Origin: JAGLRQ01 sp965369805
GTDB lineage: Bacteria; Auribacterota; UBA6266
Assembly: GCA_965369805.1 (NCBI GenBank)
Contig: CBDURG010000077.1
Span: 1 to 9,525 of the forward strand
DNA: 9,525 nucleotides
Direction of reading: 5' to 3'
Below, one piece after another: positions 1 to 9,100 of the stretch; the stretch's first letter is position 1, and each line of letters begins with the position of its first letter. The notes beneath the pieces are model-generated. The model saw only the letters and a program-made list of their open reading frames with translations, ran no database searches and was not told the origin of the DNA. The position numbers and the translations under genes were made by a program.

Positions 1-150
1 TGCCTCCGGAATCTACAGTTACTGTATCAGCGTCATCTATCGTTATTGTTGTGCCGGCTGTGGCACAAGAGAAAGTGCCTCCGTCTTCTACTGTTATACC
101 CCCGTTAAAGACAGCATCTCCTCCAAGAGAGAAGGTGCCTTCCTGTATTG
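1..150 (-). repeat. 'EDGGT-IDDADTVTV' repeat, copy 2, cut by the left edge
   Basis: Encodes IQEGTFSLGGDAVFNGGITV, then EDGGTFSCATAGTTITIDDA and DTVTVDSGG. It is clearly homologous to 4360-4509 in protein and DNA. Because it follows the second DUF2341/LamG cassette as the first copy follows the first cassette, it suggests that the protein repeats a larger module order. Confidence 0.85.
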
Positions 151-3100
151 TTACCGCATCGGTAACTGTTATAGCGTTTCCATTGAAGGTGAAAGGGGCT
201 GTCCCGCTGAATCCGGTTGTTAGAGTCAGGCCGTAAAGGCCGCCATCCGCGTTAAATATTATCGAGTCGCTTGCGTCTGCAACGCTGTCAAGATAAAGAT
301 GGGGCCCTGTGCCCCCTGCTATTGTATAGGTTTGAGCTAAAGCGTCATTGGCAAAATTAAGCCTGGCTGAACCGCCGTCAAATGCAGCTGCCTGGGTTAT
401 ATTTCCTTGGGTATTTACAATGCCACTGCTCATACTTCCATCTGTCAGAGTTAGTGTACCGTCAATATTTATGGTGTAACTTTCTGATACTGAAGTTTGG
501 CTTCCAGCAGGACAAAAGGTTGATGGTGAGAATTGATTGTTGTATGTAGTGGATATCCAGCCGGCGGTTCTTGGCGTGTTTGAGATGCTAGCCTCGTCGA
601 TGTAGCCGTTGAAGTCATAATTAGTATTTGGACTGTACCAGCTTCCAAAAAATACATTATGTGCAGAATTATCAGTATATGAAAATGGACTACTGCCGTA
701 AGGTGTATCATTGACATAATAGTATAGATTACCGCCTGTAAGTGTCCACGTAAGATAATACCAATTACCTGCGGTTATTCCCGCGTTATTTGAGTACTGC
801 CATGCGGCACCATTAGAAGCCCCTATTGTTCCATTATTATGACATACCAACATATATGAATAAGTACCTCCTCTGTTAGAAACCACTTTGCTTACAATTC
901 CAGCATTATTTTTTAAGGTGCTTGCTTTTATCCAAGCGCTTACGGTAAATGTTTGACCAAGATCAAGACTATTAGCAGTACCAGCGTCAACATAATCAGC
1001 ACTCCCATCAAATTCCTGCCCTCCTTCAATCTGCCCATCTTGCCCTGACGCTGACACATAGTCATCACCGTCATTATCATTTACTGTTGAATCCTGGTAT
1101 AAATCAAGGTTTCCTGTGCCTGCCTGTTCTTCATCCAAATGCCAGACCCCTTTGTAATTAGAGTTCCATACACCTGTAACGTTTTCCAGGGAAGTAGTAA
1201 TAGAGCTACACCCGTAGTAAAGATGTACGGTTGTGTTTTCTGTGCTTGATAATGAGGGTATCTTTACCCAGGCGATGAAGTTTCCTGTTGAGCCGTTATA
1301 TTCTTCTATTTCATGGGATAACTTTGTTCCGTTTTCATCGGTGAATATAATATCGTATCCGTTGGAATCGGTTACATAACCGTCGTTTGCCATTGTCTTT
1401 AAATCAGCGTCTATTACGCTGAATAACATCGGGTAGTCTGTCAAAGTTTCGCCTACTTTTGTGTAATCTATGGTTATTGCTTTGTAGTAGGAAAAGGAAC
1501 CTAAAGAGCCTATTGTCCCTGATGCAAGGGTAAAGTCTCCATTTACATCTACAGTGCCTGTTAATATATAAGTTCCTCCTCCCAAGAAAGCAAGATTATA
1601 GTAGTCATTACCCGCGGCTAATCCGATATAAGTGTCTGTTCCTGTATATTCAACGGTTCCTGAATCGGTATCCATTTCACCGTCAAGAGTAACGGTTTGG
1701 GAACCGGTAAGCTTGAGAGCGGCATCATTAGAAAATGTTCCGCTTACAGTTAAGTCATTACTGCTTATGTTTAACGTGCCGTTTGTGAGGGTTAAATCAT
1801 TAGCTGCTGTTAAAGCATCCTGTGTGGTCCATTCTCCTCCTATTCCATTAAAAGTTAGATTATAGAAACTTGAAACTCCTGAGGTGATTGTTTTTCCTGT
1901 CGATATGCTCGCGAACGTTACGGTTTGATTGGAATGAGTAAATGTTCCGCTTGAATTAGTAAAGTCGCCGTGGATCGTAATATTATGGCTATTCGCGTCG
2001 AGTTTGCCGCCTCCTGATATGGCAACATTGTTAAATGTCCAGTCGCTGGTGAGGAGAGGGGTTCTTACTCCGCTATTACCATTATTATCAACAAAGAGGT
2101 CACCATTGGCAGCTGAACTGGCCTTGGTATAGATAGTTCCTGCTGCCCCTTCTAAAGAATAACCAATGCCGCCATAAGCCTTTGTTGTCCCAGAATAGGT
2201 ATTAGTCGTATAGTGGATAGCAATTCTTCCACCTGCTCCACCGCCTCCATAAGCACCATTACCAGCGCCTCCGTTGGCAGTTATTGTCGCGTCCGCGTTA
2301 GTCCCGGCAAGTGTTCCTGTGGTAATATAGACAGAACCGCCTGAACCACCGCCTCCATGAGCACAGTTGCCACTTCTGTTATGATAACCACCATCAGATC
2401 CATTAACTGTAATATCACCATTGATAGTAAGAATTCCGGAAACACTAAGTTGGATAGCGCCACCACCTCTGCCTCCAGAAGCATACGCATCACCACTCGG
2501 TCCAATATAGTCAGTCCTGGCACCGCCGCCGCCTGAACCTAAATCCGTAGGTTCGGTGAGAGAACCATAAGTTACCCCCCCCGCACCATAATTACCTGAG
2601 CCGCCATCACCTCCATAACCGGCTCCGCCTCCCCCAACCAGGACGACCCAACCATAACGAGACCCATAGTTACCACCCCCCTGTCCAAAGCCATTTTGTG
2701 TGCCATAGCCTCCGACATAGCCTTTGGCATTGAGATTGATAATTCCGCCGGAGTCAATAGTCATGTTGTCATTGATAGTTAAGTTTAGAGCATACTCTGG
2801 GGTGGTGCTATTAGCAGGATGGATTAAGGTTCCACCAGACTGAATAGTCAAATAATTAAGGGACAGATTGGTGTTTCTAATTTCTAAAGTGCCTGCATCG
2901 CCAATGGTAAGATCAAGGCCAGGAATGTCAAGCGAACCATTATTGATTAAATAAAGATCGATAACAGTAATAGCAAAAAGTATGTTTCCGTTGTTTAAAA
3001 TATATGCGTCAGAAAAACTAAAGGCGGCAGTATCTAAAGTATTGCCGGTTTTTATTTCTATATTTCCTTTGTTGCTGATAATTAAATCGTCAAAAGTGAA

Positions 3101-6100
3101 ACTGGACAAGAGAGGGGTAGTTACTCCAGCTTGACTATTATTATCAACTTTAAGATCTCCATTAGTTTGAGAAGAAGATTTGGTATAGATAGTTCCTGCC
3201 GCCCCTTCTAAAGAATAACCGGTACCGCCATAAGCCGTTGTTGTTCCAGAGTAGGTATCACTCGTATAGTAGATAGCAATTCTTCCACCCGCTCCTCCAC
3301 CGCCATAACCACCATTACCAGCGCCTCCGTTGGCAGTTATTATCGCGCCCGCGTTAGTCCCGGCAAGTGTTCCTGTGGTGATATAGGCAGAACCACCTGA
3401 ACCGCCGCCTCCATAGGCTATATTTCTAGGCGCCGCCGAATAATTGCCATCAGCTCCAGTGGCTGTAATATCACCATTAATAGTAAGAATTCCTGAAACA
3501 TTAAGTTGGATAGAACCGCCACCTTTACCTCCAGATGTAGACGCATCATAATATCCTGCAGCATAATCAGCTTTAGCCCCGCCGCCGCCTGAACCTAAAC
3601 TTGTAGGTTCGGTAAGAGAAATGTAAGTTAAACCCCCTGTCCCTAAACTACCAGAATTGCCTGAACCACCGGTACCTCCATAACCGCCGCCGCCGCCGCC
3701 AGTCCGGAGATCAAGACCACCTTGATACCCATAGCCACCTCCACCCGGGCCAAAGCCATTTTGAGTGTCGTAACCTCCGTTATAGCCTTTGGCATCTACG
3801 TCAATGGCACCTCCTGAGGCAATAGTAAGATTGGCGGCTTCCAAATTAATAATATGAGTTGGAGCAGTAGTGTTAGCCATATGTGTCAAATTTCCATTCA
3901 CACCAATGTTAACATCTCCCGTAACAACAAGTTTGTTTGTGGTTGAGTTCCCATTAGATAAAGTAAGGGTAGAAGTGTTGCTGACTCCAAGCAAAAGCGT
4001 GTAAATGGTGGTTGTTCCACCTGAAAGATTAAGCGTTGGCGCGTTGGTGTAATTGCCGTTTATCGCAACCCCATCATTCAAGGTCGGAACGGAATTCCCT
4101 ACCCAATTGCTTCCGACGGCCCAATCGATTGAATCGGAGCCATCCCAAGCGATAAAATCACCTGGGACAAATAGCCAGTTTGTATTGTTTCCCCCGTCTG
4201 TTGAATGTCCCGCATACGCCGCTCCTCCACCTGAAGCGTCTGAATAGCTTACGTTTAAGTAACCTATATCACATGTACCGCTCATTATTAAGCTCCAGGC
4301 TTCTGTTGTATCGGATTGGAGAGTTATGAGGTTTCCACTTGCGCCCTGTAATGTTAAAGTTCCTCCCGCATTTACTGTAACTGTATCAGCGTCATCTATT
4401 GTTATCGTGGTTCCTCCCGTATTACAGGAAAGCGTTCCTCCGTCTTCTATTGTCATTCCTCCATTAAAGTTAGTGGTTCCGCCCAAAGAAAGGGTTCCTT
4501 CCTGAATATTAAGAGCACCATTTATTGTTGTTACTCCATTCGTAGTGTACGTGCTTCCACTTGAGTTAATTGTAAGGACGTTATATGGTGATATGAAAGA
4601 TAAAACATTTGTATTAACCACTATATCCGCGTTGTAGATTATTGTGCCTCCCGAGTTAGTCCATGTTCCCGCGTTCTTTACTATGTCAGTTGCGGTATTA
4701 TCTGATTCTATGTGAAGCTCTCCGCTTGATACGGTGACAGTATCTTCTGCCGCATCTCCAAATGTTACTACGCCTGTTCCTGTTTTTAAGGTTCCTCCGT
4801 TTATTGTGGTATTGCCGTTTATTGATAATGCCTGATCATTCGCGTCAAGGGTTCCCAGTGTTACAGCTATATCATTTGATACTGTCAACTCATCCTGTAA
4901 TGTCCATCCTCCTGATGAATTGTTAAACTTTACATCGTAAAAGTCATCCGCTCCGCTGGATGAGGTTGTAATTGTTTTTCCTGTTGAAGACGCGTCAAAG
5001 ACTACTCTGCCTGAGTTAGGGGTAAATATACCTGTTCCTGATATCTCCCAGTTACCCGCTACGGTGAAAGATATATCATCAAGCGCTTCGGGAGCTGAGA
5101 GGGTTCCCGAAGATACTGTAACATTCCCTCCGATATCAAGACCACAGGACGCACTGCTCGTATTAAGCGTTCCTCCGTTTATTAGAACATCGCCCGTTAC
5201 CGTAAAATCATTTGTTGAGGCGGCCAAAACACCGCTTGTTATGGTTAGATCATTATCTACGATTATCACTCCGTCAAATGTATAGCTGCTTCCTGAGGAA
5301 TTAACCGTAAGGTTGTAGTATGAGGAGAGCGCTGAAAGAAGGCTCGTTGTTACGCCTGTTCCCGCGTTATAGATTATGGTTCCTCCTGAGTTAGCCCATG
5401 TTCCAACCGTCTTTACTATGTCGGTTGTGGTATTCCCTGATTCAATCTCAAGCGTTCCGCTTGAGATTGTTACTGAGTCACCTGCCTCATTTCCGAAAGT
5501 AATGGTGTTAGTTCCTGTCTTAAGGGTTCCGCCGTTTATTACTATGTTACCGTTTATGGTGAAGGTCTGATCATTCGCGTCTAACGTTCCGCTTGTTACA
5601 GTTAGATCGTTACTAACAGTTATCACTCCGTTGGATATATAAGTGCTCCCTGAGGAATTAACCGTAAGGTTGTAGTATGGGGAGAGTGCTGAAAGAAGGC
5701 TTGTTGTTACTCCTGTTCCCGCGTTATAGATTATGGTTCCTCCTGAATTAGTCCATGTTCCGGCGTTTTGAACTATGTCTGTTATTGTATCGTCTGATTC
5801 TATGTGAAGCTCTCCGCTTGATACGGTGACAGTATCTTCTGCCGCATCTCCAAATGTTACTACGCCTGTTCCTGTTTTTAAGGTTCCTCCGTTTATTGTG
5901 GTATTGCCGTTTATTGATAATGCCTGATCATTCGCGTCAAGGGTTCCCAGTGTTACAGCTATATCATTTGATACTGTTAACTCATCCTGTAATGTCCATC
6001 CTCCTGATAAATTATTAAACTTCACATCATAGAAGTCATCTGCTCCACTGGATGAGGTTGTAATTGTTTTTCCTGTTGAAGACGCGTCAAAGATTATTCT

Positions 6101-9100
6101 GCCTGAGTCAGGCGTAAATATACCCGTTCCTGATATCTCCCAGTTACCCGCTACTGTGAAAGATGTATCATCAAGCGCTTCGGGAGCTGAGAGGGTTCCC
6201 GAAGACACTGTAACATTTCCTCCGATATCAAGGTCACAGGACGCGTCACTTGCGTCAAGAGTTCCTCCGCTTACAAGAAGATTACCGCTTACATTAAGGT
6301 TATTGTCCTCTATATCAAATGTACCGGCGGATTGTGTAAGGTTATTTGCTACCGTTAATGGGGCTGTGGTGACAGCTGATTGGCTTCCTACGGTTTCGTA
6401 GCTTGCGGGGTCATTCTGATTATTGTAGGCGGTAGCTATCCAATCTACGCCTCTTGCTGTGTTTGAAATATGAATTTCGTCAAATGATCCCCATTGCTGA
6501 CCTGAGGTGTGGTTTCCAAAGCGGGAGACTTCTTCTGTTACTACGCTGTTTGAGGTTCCGACAAGCGTCGAGCCGTCTATATAGAATTTTGTTGTTCCGC
6601 TTGACGCTACGGCTGTTATGTAATGCCATCCTGCGGCTAGATTATCAATATCGTATCCTGATGAGTAAAAGCCATTGTTATAAATACCTATTTGTCCATC
6701 TGATTGAACAATAGTATGATGGTAAGTACCCCCCTGCCTCTGAAAAAGGGTACGCCACTGACCTGTATTGTTAAGAGGAAATCCCGACCATGAACTTAAA
6801 GTATAGGTTGAGCCTACTTCGATTACAGGGAGGTTTATGTATTCAGCGCTTCCGTCGGTTCTTATTCCATTTTCGATTTTACCGGTTATATATGTTACTC
6901 CGGTTGATGGTGTCCCATCATAACTGTTTGAGGTAGAGTCATCGGCGTTATCGTTAAAGTGCCATGCACCAAGATAGCTGTTATCCCATACACCTGTCGG
7001 ATCCTGTTTAGATGAACACGCGGCGTTGCCATAGTGCATGTAAAGAGTGGTATCACTTGACGCGGAGAGGGTAGGTATCTTTACCCATACGTAAAGCTCT
7101 CCTGTAGCTGAGGTGTACTTTTCTATTTCATGTGATAGCTTGGTTCCGTTTGATAATGTGAAAACAATGTCATCTCCGTCTGCCTGGGCATTTGCCGCAA
7201 GATTAGCATCTGTGGCAAGGTATATCAAAACAGGGAAGTCAGCCTGATCTGTACTCGCAACTATGGAACTTGATATGATTATTTCTTTTCTGTAGCTCCA
7301 CACTGGAGATAATGTCAATGTGCTTGAACCGGAATGTATCAAATTATAGAATGGGCTAAAGCCGATTGCAATACTCTGGGTTCCCGCGCCATTAAAATCA
7401 ACTGTTCCTGAGTTATGGGTAAAAGCATCGTCTGTATCAGACCAGTTGCCTCCTACCGATAATGTGGCTGATGTGGAAGTAAAGGTTCCTCCTGAGAGGG
7501 TAACATTGCCAGAGACTGTTATGTTCGATGAGCCGCCCGTAAAGGTTCCTCCTGATTGGGTAAAGGATGCGGCTGTAATTGTGTTCGCGCTCTGTGTAAA
7601 GGTACCTCCCGCCTGTGAGTAAGCGCCGATTGTAATAGCTGTTGATAAGGTAATAGTTCCGGAATACTCGCTTCCTATGGTAAGGCTGCCTCCCGACCAG
7701 TCACCCAGGCTGTCTATGGTGCAGTCTTTGTCAGGGTCGTCACCTGTAGTGCCATTGAAGGTTACAGCTCCAGTAGTCGCGGGAACAACGTTTCCATCCC
7801 AGTTGTCTGCGGTTGACCAATTGTTACCCACTCCTCCCCCGTCCCAATCAGGGTCTATTTCGAGGTTCAGGTTTCCTCCAGCGTCAACACCTCTCGGAAT
7901 TACTACAAGGTCATAGCTATGGCAATCGGATATGTTTACCCTGTCTAATGCATAGTTATCTGTCCAGATATCAAGATACCAGGGATTATCTTCGATTTGT
8001 GATTTGAGTTTTATGTAGTATTCTTCAGGGCCTATGTCAGGTGAGCCTATGATAGAGAGGGTCTCCAGGAATGTATATGTCTTGCCTTCCTGAAAGTATA
8101 TCTCTTTATCGGGAACAGTACACTCAAAGTTATGAAAGGTTATGTTCCCATATAAATACGCGGGAGTTTCCCCTCTTAGAACTACTTTTGAGGCTTCTAA
8201 TGTCAGGTGAGCATCTTCAGGATAGGCGATGGATCCCCAGCCCTCAGGCGGGCCTCTAACCGACATGTTTGTTCCATTTCCTGAACATTCAAATATTTCT
8301 ATCTCTCCACTTAATCTTGTTATATGGATATCTGTTGTATCAAGTGTTAACGCTTTTCCGCTTTGTCCAAACCTGTCTGATACAAGGTTAAATTTTGAGG
8401 CGGTTAATATTACCAGTTCTTTTGTGTCTATCGTCCCGTTTGACTTTAACGTAACACTGCCCGATACCAGATAACTTATTTTAAAATCTTCTCCTTCTAT
8501 TACCGCGACATCTCCGGTTATTTCAGAAGTATCTATTAAAATATCATTCGTTGTTTTGTATATTTCTATTTCAGGGGCATATGTATCTACAAGAAAAGAT
8601 GCAGCTATCAGGCTAAGTGTATTTGCTTCTAATGGGGTGTTAGTTAAATCTTTTATCTCTCCGGATGGGCTTTCAAGGGTAAGGCTGCTCTCTTTGTTGT
8701 ATCTTAATGTATCGCCCCTCGCGGTTTTTATTATGTTTACTTCGCCTTCTTCTAATTTCTCCGTTATCTCAAAGTTACCGGAGTTATGGACATAGTATGG
8801 GCTGCCTTCAATACTCGCGGGCTCTCTCGTTTCTCCTATTTCTATAGAACCTCTATCTGTAACTATTTTGCCGGACAATGTCATTACGCCTGAGCCGTCT
8901 ATATAAACATTGCCGTCTTCTTTCGCTTCTATTATTCCCGCTGTCTGGCTGAAACTTCCTTCTCCGTCTCCATCGTAATCCGCGAACAGTCTTGTATCTC
9001 CGTTGTTTGAGGTTATATTCGCCCTGACTGTTACAGAGTTTTTCGTTAAAACTGTTATTGAGTTTTGAGCGGTTAAACTCGCTGTCGCTTCTACTATTAC

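Larger units (their letters stand above)
4190..6379 (-). other. Long beta-repeat array, residues 1049-~1778
   Basis: About 730 residues of repetitive short strands built on GGTLDASDAS, GNVTVSSGTLSAPEALDD, GNWEISGTGIFTPDSGR, STGKTITTSSSGADDFYDV, NGNTTINGGTLKTGTG and AGTWTNSGGTIIYNAGTG. The units recur at 119- and 245-codon spacings (357 and 735 bases), giving a combined period of 364 codons. The array ends with TLTLQGASGN, SDTTEAWSLIM and IGYLNVSYSDAS. Gly/Thr/Asn composition and alternating hydrophobic residues support an extended beta-solenoid stalk. Related repeats occur in uncharacterised giant exoproteins; I assign no specific function. Confidence 0.75.

Noticed and set aside
51..236. Short plus-strand open frames, including 51-236, 1632-1865, 4053-4247, 5064-5285, 5376-5570, 6156-6401, 6454-6714 and several between 7677 and 8795
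   Set aside because: All lie opposite the continuous minus-strand coding frame. Their translations are low-complexity mirrors of its Gly/Thr/Ser codons (Val/Pro/Ser/Phe rich) with no domain. The pair 5064-5285 and 6156-6401 resemble each other only because the DNA beneath is a direct repeat.
469..717. Minus-strand short frames at 469-717, 2281-2523 and 2572-2757
   Set aside because: They overlap the main gene in another minus-strand frame, inside the LamG-like domain copy 2 and glycine-rich module 2. The main frame there encodes clear domain sequence.
2560..2600. Frameshift at the C8 tract
   Set aside because: Landmarks on both sides (residues 2254 and 2677) are in the same phase and the local translation matches the first glycine-rich module.
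2940..3000. Transmembrane helix at ILFAITVIDLYLI
   Set aside because: The stretch is short, has Asp in the middle, is flanked by Asn/Gly turns, and fits a beta strand pair in a solenoid.
2207..3720. CRISPR-like array in the GCC/CCT-rich repeats
   Set aside because: Repeat spacing is irregular, there are no unique spacers of constant length, and the pattern is explained by glycine codons read in the coding frame.
4701..6244. Transposon or insertion sequence bounded by direct repeats
   Set aside because: The repeats are in frame, encode part of the same beta-repeat protein, have no inverted terminal repeats, and no transposase lies between them.
8882..8884. In-frame ATG (residue 214, VMTLSG) as the gene start
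   Set aside because: Coding sequence with TPS-tail and beta-helix character continues upstream to the window edge, and no signal peptide follows this ATG.
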